From NCBI GenBank assembly GCA_905210845.1, contig CAJLYG010000046.1, positions 1 through 16,915 of the forward strand: a stretch of 16,915 nt of DNA, written 5' to 3'. Within the stretch, counting starts at the first letter, position 1. Every line of letters starts with the position of its first letter. This DNA comes from an uncultured Prevotella sp. (GTDB lineage Bacteria > Bacteroidota > Bacteroidia > Bacteroidales > Bacteroidaceae). The notes under the pieces were generated by a model. It was not told the origin of the DNA. It saw nothing but the letters and a program-made list of their open reading frames with translations, and did not search any database. Below, piece by piece: positions 1 to 6,393 of the stretch. Position numbers and translations under genes: made by a program.

Positions 1-613
1 CACGCCCAGGTCGGTGCGCTTCTCGAAAAGGGCTTGGGTGCGCTCTGTGCCCATTGCCATGCAGGAACAAGGTAAAATCGATCATGCCCATCAACCCATC
101 GCTAATCTTCGGAAGGGAATGGCTCTGGGCAAATCCAAAGTTGTACATAGTAATATAGGTACGCGGAAGGATAATGGGCACCACATGGTCACCAGCGTTG
201 AAATGCCAGTCTTTCAAGGGAGCATCCACGAAAGCATCAGGAACGCTCTCAATAGGGATCTCTGAGTTCAATACATTGGTGCCATTGATCCCCATGTTTG
301 CCTCTATCTTATACTCTGCTGAAGTAAATTTCCCTACGTTCTTGGCGAAAGGCTGGTCGCCGAGATCGTCAATTTCCGAATTGTTGAAGGTATTGGAACG
401 CCCTGAAATCGTGCTGGCGGTCCCTATCTTCTTACTGACAATCAGGTAATCCGCCTTCATGAAGCTATCCCCCTGCGTGAAGACAGGGACAACATCACGA
501 TAAAACTGGAAGCCCAACAGGACAATAAGCATGCCAAACAGATTGGCAAAAAAGAAACCGGCGAACTGTGGCACGCTGATATGCTGACGAAGTAATTTCC
601 AAACGAGATTCAT
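1..613 (-). CDS. ABC transporter permease, MacB/FtsX type (partial, C-terminal part missing)
   Basis: This is the N-terminal 204 codons of an inner-membrane permease. It begins MNLVWKLLRQHISVPQ, then has one hydrophobic segment (about residues 18-40, rich in F, L, V and G), followed by a long hydrophilic stretch that would be periplasmic. That is the layout of the MacB periplasmic core domain: one N-terminal membrane helix, a large external domain, then three helices that lie outside the window. The start at 613 follows a purine-rich stretch (aaagagaaaagaag) 30 bases after the stop of the ABC ATPase, its presumed partner. Family assignment rests on architecture and neighbour; the substrate is unknown. 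The last 18 or so residues before the edge (HRAHPSPFREAHRPGR) do not look like this family and are GC-rich, so the true reading may change there; see findings. Confidence 0.7.
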   Translation of the reverse strand, partial: MNLVWKLLRQHISVPQFAGFFFANLFGMLIVLLGFQFYRDVVPVFTQGDSFMKADYLIVSKKIGTASTISGRSNTFNNSEIDDLGDQPFAKNVGKFTSAEYKIEANMGINGTNVLNSEIPIESVPDAFVDAPLKDWHFNAGDHVVPIILPRTYITMYNFGFAQSHSLPKISDGLMGMIDFTLFLHGNGHRAHPSPFREAHRPGR

Positions 614-643
614 GATCTTCTTTTCTCTTTACGTAAAAACCTG

Positions 644-1288
644 TTATAGATGATAAACCCTTTCGTAAGGAAGGTCCATATGTTTTCCAATGCTTGTGAC
701 AATCACGCCAGCACCCTGTCTTCTTGCCTCTTCCATCATGATCTCACCCATAATAATGGAATTGGTGTCATCCAAATGGCTGATGGGTTCATCGGCAAGG
801 ATAAAGTCGAAGGGCTGGACGAGAGAGCGGATCATCGCCACACGCTGTTGCTGCCCAAAGGACATCCGCCCAATCTTGGCATCCAGCTTATCTGCGATCC
901 CTAACATCTCAAACCAAGTCTCGATCTCCTGACGGCTTTTGAAACCTGTCAGGTTGTTTTTAATCGCCACATTCTCCCAAGCTGTCAGCTCAGGGAACAA
1001 GCGAAGTTCCTGAAACAAATGGCTCAAATGCCGTTTGCGCATGTCCACCCAGTCGCGAACACGAAAATCAGCGGTATTCTTGTCATCGAAGGTCACGCTG
1101 CCGCTGTAGTCATGACGGTAGCCGATCACATAACTACAAAAGGTACTCTTACCTTTGCCACTATCGGCTAAAACAAGATAGAGATGTCCCTTTTCAAAGG
1201 TCACCTCTTGTTTCCATACTTCCGATTGGAGGTCGTCGCGCTGGGCAAACACCTGCGGAAGTACGGAATGCAATTGTATTGTATTCAT
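644..1288 (-). CDS. ABC transporter ATP-binding protein with divergent motifs
   Basis: A 214-residue nucleotide-binding subunit, presumed to power the permease encoded just downstream. Visible motifs in order: Walker A ADSGKGKST (41-49, with Ala where the first Gly of GxxGxGKS/T usually sits), Q-loop LFQE (Q93), signature MSFGQQQRV (142-150, Phe replacing the first Gly of LSGGQ), Walker B FILADE (162-167) and D-loop SHLD (170-173). At the H-switch the sequence reads VTSIGKH (197-203), so the usual His after VT[SH] is replaced by Ile. The catalytic Glu (E167) is present, so ATP hydrolysis is still plausible. Its ATG directly abuts the stop of the DUF4836 gene, suggesting translational coupling. 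It resembles LolD/MacB-like ATPases of permeases with large periplasmic domains; the substrate cannot be told. Confidence 0.85.
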   Translation of the reverse strand: MNTIQLHSVLPQVFAQRDDLQSEVWKQEVTFEKGHLYLVLADSGKGKSTFCSYVIGYRHDYSGSVTFDDKNTADFRVRDWVDMRKRHLSHLFQELRLFPELTAWENVAIKNNLTGFKSRQEIETWFEMLGIADKLDAKIGRMSFGQQQRVAMIRSLVQPFDFILADEPISHLDDTNSIIMGEIMMEEARRQGAGVIVTSIGKHMDLPYERVYHL

Positions 1289-2653
1289 TTACTTTAATAT
1301 ATACACGATTGAATGGATATCACCGAAGAGAGGCTTCAACATGCCCGTGACGGCATTCACTGCCGAGTGGCTTCCTCCTTGCATGGCATTCAGGTTGATA
1401 TACATCACCATCTTCTTGCCAATAAACTGTTTTTGCAAAGTAGAGGGAATCGCTGCCCCAGCTGGTAAAGGAACGATCGACCGGCGTGCTTCCTCTTCTG
1501 AACTCCCACTAAAGAACTGCAGGTCGGGAGAGACGCCAAAGTAGAAACTGGTCTTCCCATCCGTATAATGCCAGGCGTTCTTTCCCCAATCCACGATTGT
1601 TCCTCCTTCCGGACAGGATTGTTTCCAATAGCTTACATCCTCGATCCAACTACTGTTACCCAACTGAGCCGCCATCGACATGCTCAAGCTATTGTCACTG
1701 TAGGCTGGCATGACAATGGCCATGTCACCCTTCACACTGCGGATGATATTATCCATGTCCACCGCAGCATTGATGCCTGCCAATAAAGCCACCATGGACT
1801 TATTGCTCTGCAGGATCTTTATGAATTGCGAACCTTCAACATTCATGAACCAACCTAACAACGCTGCATGAGGCATTGCCGTGAGATACTTTCCCTGTAT
1901 CGGTCGATAGGTCCTCTCCGCACGCTTTAAGGACGCATCTATTTTCTGCTGAAAGGAAAAGGTCTCTCCATGGATCGTCAGCACCCCTTTCTCAACCGTC
2001 ATATCAGCAGCAATGTACACCTGAGAAGGATCCGCATCTTTGGGAGCGCCAAGGGTGAATGGGGCAATGAACTTCTCTGGAAGAGCCTGGACCTGCGTCA
2101 CCATGGCCATGGGGGCATCCAAGGAATCCAGGCGATCAAAGATAGGTGTTCCCTTGATGCCATCTTCTTCATCCTCACTCAAATATTTCGCCATCTTATT
2201 GGATAGTCCTGCGAAACCAGAAGCCGTAGTGGGGCCCATCACCAACAAGGCTTTGTCTGAAAATCCTACAGCCCAAGTCCCTTTCAGCAGCGTAAATTGA
2301 TATCCCCGTCGCTCGACTGGTTTCTGGCAGAGGCCTTCCTGTGACAGATCATCGAACAAATTCTCCAAATCATCCTCGTCTTTCACCTTGGCACAGAGTC
2401 CGAGATCACCTTCTGGCGACTCAAACAAGAAAAGTTTCTCACTCAGGTCAAGACCGCATTGGTCCACATTGGACACATGGAGCATCGCCTTCAGTAAGGC
2501 TTGGCTATTCGTGCCACTCAACTTCTGCATATCCATGGATATAAGCGCAGTGCTCTCACCAGGAATCGCGTTCAGGTAATCCTTGTCCGAACAAGAAGAA
2601 AGCAGTAAGACACATACTGCGAAGACTAATCCAAAAACATGTTGTTTTCTCAT
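1289..2653 (-). CDS. DUF4836-family lipoprotein
   Basis: A 454-residue predicted lipoprotein. The N-terminus has a short charged stretch, a hydrophobic core and a lipobox LSSC with Cys21 as the lipidated residue, followed by SDKDY. The mature part starts YLNAIPGESTALISMDMQKLSG, which matches my memory of the Bacteroidetes DUF4836 family, large two-repeat lipoproteins of unknown function with a similar 'IP..s..v.siD...L' opening. Its start codon overlaps the rsmE stop by four bases (ATGA), and its stop abuts the start of the ABC ATPase. Being co-translated with an ABC ATPase and a MacB-like permease suggests, as inference only, a cell-envelope role linked to that exporter. Whether it faces the periplasm or the surface cannot be decided. 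Confidence 0.75.
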   Translation of the reverse strand: MRKQHVFGLVFAVCVLLLSSCSDKDYLNAIPGESTALISMDMQKLSGTNSQALLKAMLHVSNVDQCGLDLSEKLFLFESPEGDLGLCAKVKDEDDLENLFDDLSQEGLCQKPVERRGYQFTLLKGTWAVGFSDKALLVMGPTTASGFAGLSNKMAKYLSEDEEDGIKGTPIFDRLDSLDAPMAMVTQVQALPEKFIAPFTLGAPKDADPSQVYIAADMTVEKGVLTIHGETFSFQQKIDASLKRAERTYRPIQGKYLTAMPHAALLGWFMNVEGSQFIKILQSNKSMVALLAGINAAVDMDNIIRSVKGDMAIVMPAYSDNSLSMSMAAQLGNSSWIEDVSYWKQSCPEGGTIVDWGKNAWHYTDGKTSFYFGVSPDLQFFSGSSEEEARRSIVPLPAGAAIPSTLQKQFIGKKMVMYINLNAMQGGSHSAVNAVTGMLKPLFGDIHSIVYILK

Positions 2654-3378
2654 TCTTGTATTCTTTTTACCAATTGAGCCATCATCACGGCAGCCAGTCC
2701 TGCAGTTTCTGTCCGCAACCGACTGCTCCCCAAGGTAATGGATTCATAACCCTGGTTAACAGCCCATTGCACCTCATCGATAGAAAAATCGCCCTCTGGA
2801 CCCACAACGATCGTGACATCCTCGTCAACAGGGACCTGCTGCAATTCAGAGAACAAATCCTTCCGGCTGATTTCATCATAGCAATGGGCAATGAACTTCC
2901 TCCCCGGACAAGGTCGGGCGATAAAGTCCTTGAAGCTCGACATCGGATGGATCACGGGTTTCCATGACTTCCGACTCTGCTTCACGGCAGAGACAATGAT
3001 TTTTTCCAAGCGGACTGTCCGCATGACCTTCCGCTCCGAGAACTTGCAGTTGAGGAAGGATATATCATCGAATCCGATCTCAGTTGCTTTCTCAACCATC
3101 CACTCAATCCTGTCCATCATCTTCGTAGGGGCGATGGCAAGGTGGATCCTTCCCCTCCATGTCTTTTCCTGAGGCAACACCTCCTTAATCTGATATAGGC
3201 ACCTTTTCGTTGCTGCCAAAGTCACCTCTGCCCGATAGAAGCTACCTTTCCCATCCATCAGGAACATTTCATCTCCACTCTTCAGACGCAGCACACGCAA
3301 GGCGTGCATAGCTTCCTCAACAGGCAGCTCCACTTGATGGACCGCATCAGGTACATAAAAAAATCTTGTCTCCTTCAT
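2650..3378 (-). CDS. rsmE: 16S rRNA (uracil(1498)-N3)-methyltransferase RsmE
   Basis: A 242-residue SPOUT-class methyltransferase that methylates N3 of U1498 in 16S rRNA within the 30S subunit, using S-adenosylmethionine. The N-terminal PUA-like part carries HALRVLRLKSGDE (about 26-38), typical of RsmE. The C-terminal trefoil knot shows VVGPEGDFSIDE (about 191-202; GPEGG is usual) and LGSSRLRTETAG (about 216-227), the family's SAM-binding signature. Full length for the family. It sits inside an operon with 4-base overlaps at both ends, downstream of the bifunctional-nuclease gene and upstream of the DUF4836 lipoprotein. Identification is secure. Confidence 0.95.
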   Translation of the reverse strand: MKETRFFYVPDAVHQVELPVEEAMHALRVLRLKSGDEMFLMDGKGSFYRAEVTLAATKRCLYQIKEVLPQEKTWRGRIHLAIAPTKMMDRIEWMVEKATEIGFDDISFLNCKFSERKVMRTVRLEKIIVSAVKQSRKSWKPVIHPMSSFKDFIARPCPGRKFIAHCYDEISRKDLFSELQQVPVDEDVTIVVGPEGDFSIDEVQWAVNQGYESITLGSSRLRTETAGLAAVMMAQLVKRIQE

Positions 3379-3929
3379 CCTTTATTGTTTTTTCTCCGGT
3401 TGATCTCATCCCTCAGGTGAGAAGCCAGTTCATATTTTTCTTCTTCCACTGCCTTTTGAAGGGCATTTTGCAACATCTCATCACTGATGGTATTAAGGGG
3501 TATGGATACCCCTGTTGCCTCTTTGTGATATTCCACGCTCTGCCTCCGAAACAGTCCTTCTTCAATATAGAGGGGAATCGTCTTGCTGATGAATGCCAAG
3601 AGGACGGCATCGCTTGCACGCATGGCAATAGGAACCAAGGTCTCGGTATTATAAAGCATGGCACGGTACTGCCCATCAATCAGGTCGTTAATGAAGATTT
3701 CAAACTTCAGGTCGGTCTGGGTGCTGATAACCTCCCACAATACCTCTGGTATCATCCTGTCCGCGATGGGAAGATGGCTCATCCGCACGGAGAACTGATA
3801 CATCATATTTCGGTCGCAAGGAACCGTCAACTGCCGCTGCTCAAGCTCGTCAGTCAGAATCAGCAGACCGATATTCTCCGTCCCTAAGATTTCCGTGGCC
3901 CATTTAAATTTCAATCGTACTTTGTTCAT
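3375..3929 (-). CDS. Bifunctional nuclease (BFN/DUF151) domain protein with C-terminal UVR motif
   Basis: A 184-residue protein with a DUF151/bifunctional-nuclease domain over about residues 1-135, marked by PIAMRASDAVLLAF (100-113) and IPLYIEEGLF (118-127). A UvrB/UvrC (UVR) motif follows at about 153-180 (LQNALQKAVEEEKYELASHLRDE). Related proteins are annotated as possible DNA/RNA nucleases, but the biochemical role in Bacteroidetes is not established; the UVR motif suggests a protein contact, as in UvrB-UvrC or ClpC-McsA pairs. I chose the start at 3929 (MNKVRLKFKW) over an in-frame ATG at 4025. The shorter form begins where the conserved domain begins and gives an ATGA overlap with the permease stop, like the next two junctions. 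Confidence 0.85.
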   Translation of the reverse strand: MNKVRLKFKWATEILGTENIGLLILTDELEQRQLTVPCDRNMMYQFSVRMSHLPIADRMIPEVLWEVISTQTDLKFEIFINDLIDGQYRAMLYNTETLVPIAMRASDAVLLAFISKTIPLYIEEGLFRRQSVEYHKEATGVSIPLNTISDEMLQNALQKAVEEEKYELASHLRDEINRRKNNKG

Positions 3930-5254
3930 CCTGCCTTTTCCTCTTTCTTTGAACGGAATACCAAAGCAAAGGCAATGCCAACCACCACGGCAAAGGATGC
4001 AAAGATAAACCAGCAAGAACGCCAATCACCCAAGAGGTATCCATTTTGCCATTTGCAGAAATGATTGACGACCTCACCCGCAGCTAACGTTCCGATGGTA
4101 GCTCCAATGCCATTGGTCATCAACATAAACAAGCCTTGAGCAGAAGCCTTCACCGAAGGATCACATTCCTGGTCCACAAAGATTCCACCTGAGACATTGA
4201 AGAAATCAAAGGCAACACCATACACGATACATGAAAGTATGAAAAACAGAACGCCTGGCATGGTTGGGTTGCCTACGCCAAAGAATCCAAAGCGCAATAC
4301 CCATGCAAACATAGAAATCAACATGACGCCCTTGATCCCATAACGCTTGAGGAAGAAGGGGATCATCAGGATGCACAACGCCTCACTCACCTGCGAAAGG
4401 GACGTGAGCAACGTAGCGTTATTAGCTGCAAACGAAGAAGCGATCAAGGGATCTGTGCTCCCTTTGAAGCTGGTGATGAAAGGTCCTGCATAGCCATTCG
4501 TTACCTGCAAAGACATCCCTAACAGGGCCGAGAAGATGAAGAACAATGCCATCCGCTTGCTCTTAAAGAGCTTGAATGCGTCCAACCCGAATGTCTCCGC
4601 AAGCGTTTTCTTTTGCTTCTTATCACTGACCAGTCGGCAGGATGGTAAGGTAAAGCAATAAAAGAACAATAAGATGCTTAGCAAACCAGACACAAAGAAC
4701 TGGAGGTAAGTATACTGAAACTTATGGGCATTCTGGGCAAATGTGAAAAAGAAAGTGCCATTCTCCCACGTTGCGCAGTTCACAAACCACATTGTGGCAA
4801 TGAATCCAACTGTTCCAAACACACGGATCGGTGGGAAATCTGTAACCGTATCCATTCCATGAGTCTTGAGAATCGTGAATGCTGTCGTATTGGATAAGGC
4901 AAGAGTTGGCATGTAAAAAGCCACACTCAACGTATACATGGCTATAAACAACCCTTTATCTGGAAGTTCCTTCCCAAACCCAGCTCGGTATCCCAGATAA
5001 CAGCAAGCGAGCATAAAGAGTCCCGCCAATAGATGGCAAATGCCCAACAAGCGCTGTGGCTGTACATATTTATCAGCAACAATGCCCATCAAGGTAGGCA
5101 TAAAGATAGAGACGATACCTTGGATGGCGTAAAACCAGGAAATCTGTGCACCAAGACCGGCGGTTCCCAGGTAAAGCCCCATACAAGTAAGATAAGCTCC
5201 CCAAACAGCAAACTCGAGGAAGTTCATCAAGGTTAAGCGAACTTTCAAATTCAT
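3926..5254 (-). CDS. Nucleoside permease, MFS NupG/XapB-like (nucleoside:H+ symporter)
   Basis: A 442-residue inner-membrane transporter with about 12 hydrophobic segments. It opens MNLKVRLTLMNFLEFAVWGA, the characteristic start of the NupG-like nucleoside:proton symporter family in Bacteroidetes, and carries the MFS loop GIVADKYVQPQRLL between helices 2 and 3. It likely imports nucleosides using the proton gradient; the exact substrate is not determinable. The reading frame stays open upstream to an ATG at 5404, but that extension would translate promoter and terminator sequence, so I place the start at 5254. It is the first gene of the operon and ends in an ATGA overlap with the BFN/UVR gene. 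A promoter with TATCTTTG lies 21 bases upstream of the start. Confidence 0.88.
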   Translation of the reverse strand: MNLKVRLTLMNFLEFAVWGAYLTCMGLYLGTAGLGAQISWFYAIQGIVSIFMPTLMGIVADKYVQPQRLLGICHLLAGLFMLACCYLGYRAGFGKELPDKGLFIAMYTLSVAFYMPTLALSNTTAFTILKTHGMDTVTDFPPIRVFGTVGFIATMWFVNCATWENGTFFFTFAQNAHKFQYTYLQFFVSGLLSILLFFYCFTLPSCRLVSDKKQKKTLAETFGLDAFKLFKSKRMALFFIFSALLGMSLQVTNGYAGPFITSFKGSTDPLIASSFAANNATLLTSLSQVSEALCILMIPFFLKRYGIKGVMLISMFAWVLRFGFFGVGNPTMPGVLFFILSCIVYGVAFDFFNVSGGIFVDQECDPSVKASAQGLFMLMTNGIGATIGTLAAGEVVNHFCKWQNGYLLGDWRSCWFIFASFAVVVGIAFALVFRSKKEEKAG

Positions 5255-5274
5255 ATCCGTACTATAATTTGTTG

Positions 5275-5308
5275 CAAAGATACTTAAATTATTCGATACG
5301 AAGTATCG
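5275..5308 (-). promoter_or_regulatory. Promoter -7 element of the nucleoside-permease operon with an overlapping palindrome
   Basis: On the minus strand the Bacteroidetes -7 consensus TAnnTTTG occurs as TATCTTTG (5282 to 5275). No TTTG is present at the expected -33 distance. That place is instead occupied by a perfect inverted repeat, CGATAC-gaa-GTATCG (5294-5308). The palindrome's position suggests an operator controlling the operon. The -7 match is clear; regulation is inference. Confidence 0.6.
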
Positions 5309-5373
5309 GGAACTACTTTTTTTTCTCGAAACAGCTATTTTCCAGAAGCCTTGAAGAGGGATCAGATCAGCAC

Positions 5374-5405
5374 AAAAAAAAATTGATTGTCTCACGACAA
5401 CCAAT
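5374..5405 (-). terminator. Rho-independent terminator of the short RNA
   Basis: Read on the minus strand, the 24 bases from 5405 to 5382 form a 10-bp stem (ATTGGTTGTC with GACAATCAAT, one G-U pair) closed by a GTGA tetraloop of GNRA type. Nine T residues follow (5382-5374). The hairpin plus long U-tract is a textbook intrinsic terminator. It lies upstream of the nucleoside-permease operon, not at the end of a protein gene. Confidence 0.85.
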
Positions 5406-5441
5406 CTTTCTTAACCTTAATAATCTAATACCATGAAAAAC
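5374..5441 (-). ncRNA. Predicted short RNA (about 65-70 nt) bounded by its own promoter and terminator
   Basis: A near-consensus promoter (5478-5448) predicts initiation near 5441, and a strong intrinsic terminator ends at about 5374. The transcript would begin around ATCGTGTTTTTCATGG, carry an AU-rich single-stranded middle (ATTAGATTATTAAGG) and end in the GNRA-capped hairpin. No reading frame on this strand is long enough to be convincing. It could be an independent small RNA, or a terminated leader of the nucleoside-permease operon that begins about 120 bases downstream. I recall very similar leader and terminator sequences recurring in Prevotella intergenic regions, but this is memory, not a search. 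Confidence 0.6.
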
Positions 5442-5447
5442 ACGATG

Positions 5448-5478
5448 CAAAGGTACGAATAAAATCGTAACCTCCAAA
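5448..5478 (-). promoter_or_regulatory. Promoter of the short RNA
   Basis: Minus strand: TTTG (5478-5475), a 19-base spacer, then TACCTTTG (5455-5448). This fits the Bacteroidetes TTTG / TAnnTTTG consensus in both elements and in spacing. An imperfect inverted repeat (AAAATCGTAA at 5461-5470 with TTACGCGATTTT at 5493-5504) brackets the -33 element. It might be an operator, or a weak terminator of the DUF3256 gene whose stop is at 5511. Confidence 0.75.
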
Positions 5479-5510
5479 TGTTTTCTATATCTTTACGCGA
5501 TTTTCTAACA

Positions 5511-6134
5511 TTAATTAAAAGATTTTCCGTCCCAATTAAGTTTCCTTTGCATTATAATTGATTTTATTTGCACTTTTTCATCCTTAAAAAGGATGGGTGC
5601 TTCCATATCCAAAGTGAGGGTATTGTCATTGATAGACAAGGCTGCCTTGATTAGTGCAGGATGAAGCATGGCTTTCAGTTCCTCAAAGCGCTGCTGAGAC
5701 ATGGTGTCTGGCTTTTGAATCAGCAGTTCCTCATAGGCCGAGAGGGATTGCTCTCCTATCCTGTTCCAGTTCTGATCATAAAAAAGTACCTCACTCTCTG
5801 CCACAGGTCCCAGTACTGACCGCACCATACATATAATAGAATCTTGATCAGGGACGGGCATCAAGCGTAACTGCATCATAGAAGAGGCATTCAACCGCAC
5901 AGACGCGAAATCTGCAGTCAACGTATCCATTACTGTCTCCTCGCCAAATTGGTTCTTGACATCCGCCTTCACCTTCATATCCATGAAATCAACCAATTCT
6001 ATTCGCTGATTTTTCGTGAGATAAGGGATCATCGCATCTGGCATCGATTGCCATAGCTCACGCATCGGCTTCGCATTGAGAGACAATAGGAAGATGCTCA
6101 TCAACAGGAGCATATACAAACGGTTATTCTTCAT
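5511..6134 (-). CDS. DUF3256-family secreted protein
   Basis: A 207-residue protein with an N-terminal signal sequence (MKNNRLYMLLLMSIFLLSLNA, cleavage likely after about residue 21), so it is exported, probably to the periplasm; no lipobox is seen. The body (MRELWQSMPDAMIPYLTKNQRIELVDFMDMKVKA, read in two parts about residues 24-57) matches my memory of DUF3256, a small Bacteroidales family of unknown function with the 'MPD.++PYLT.N.R..++DF.D' opening. Full length for the family. It appears monocistronic: its own promoter lies upstream and the short-RNA promoter lies just beyond its stop. Function unknown. Confidence 0.75.
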   Translation of the reverse strand: MKNNRLYMLLLMSIFLLSLNAKPMRELWQSMPDAMIPYLTKNQRIELVDFMDMKVKADVKNQFGEETVMDTLTADFASVRLNASSMMQLRLMPVPDQDSIICMVRSVLGPVAESEVLFYDQNWNRIGEQSLSAYEELLIQKPDTMSQQRFEELKAMLHPALIKAALSINDNTLTLDMEAPILFKDEKVQIKSIIMQRKLNWDGKSFN

Positions 6135-6154
6135 CTAAATTCTATTTAACTTTG

Positions 6155-6186
6155 CAATATTACTCTTTTTTCATGAGATAGGCAAA
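6155..6186 (-). promoter_or_regulatory. Probable promoter of the DUF3256 gene
   Basis: Minus strand: TTTG (6186-6183), a 20-base spacer, then TAATATTG (6162-6155), one mismatch from TAnnTTTG. It lies 21 bases upstream of the ATG at 6134, a short leader like those of other genes here. The remaining bases up to the divergent gene at 6394 hold two TAnnTTTG matches on the plus strand (6283-6290 and 6291-6298) without a -33 partner, possibly the start region for the reductase gene. Confidence 0.5.
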
Positions 6187-6393
6187 GAATCTTCTGGAAA
6201 AGTTTGTTTAGAGTACCATCATCCACAAAAAATTTGCTCCATGATTGAAAATATTCCTCCATCAAGTGTAAAGCTCTCAGATTATATTTGTATTTTTGCC
6301 CTGCCGGTCGTTGGATGAGCGACTTGAATACGCGACGCTTAATTATGCCAAAACTGTGACATGACTGAGTCGTGAGAAGTAGATAGAACAAAT

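Noticed and set aside
3930..4025. A longer N-terminus for the BFN/UVR protein
   Set aside because: The extension overlaps the permease gene by about 100 bases and is outside the conserved domain; the start at 3929 gives the same ATGA overlap seen at the neighbouring junctions.
5255..5404. A 50-residue N-terminal extension of the nucleoside permease
   Set aside because: It would translate through the TATCTTTG promoter and the palindrome, and starts just after the short-RNA terminator; the family begins at MNLKV.
5433..5462. A 9-codon plus-strand mini-ORF (MKNTMQRYE) resembling a leader peptide
   Set aside because: It lies on the strand opposite to a well-formed promoter and terminator, and there is no plus-strand gene or attenuator after it.
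6360..6374. A short dyad CATGACT-g-AGTCGTG just upstream of the reductase
   Set aside because: It has a one-base mismatch, a one-base centre and no promoter element beside it; dyads of this size are common by chance.
6146..6391. An 81-residue minus-strand reading frame between the DUF3256 gene and the reductase
   Set aside because: No family resemblance or clear ribosome-binding signal. It overlaps the probable DUF3256 promoter and fills the region where the reductase promoter and leader should be.
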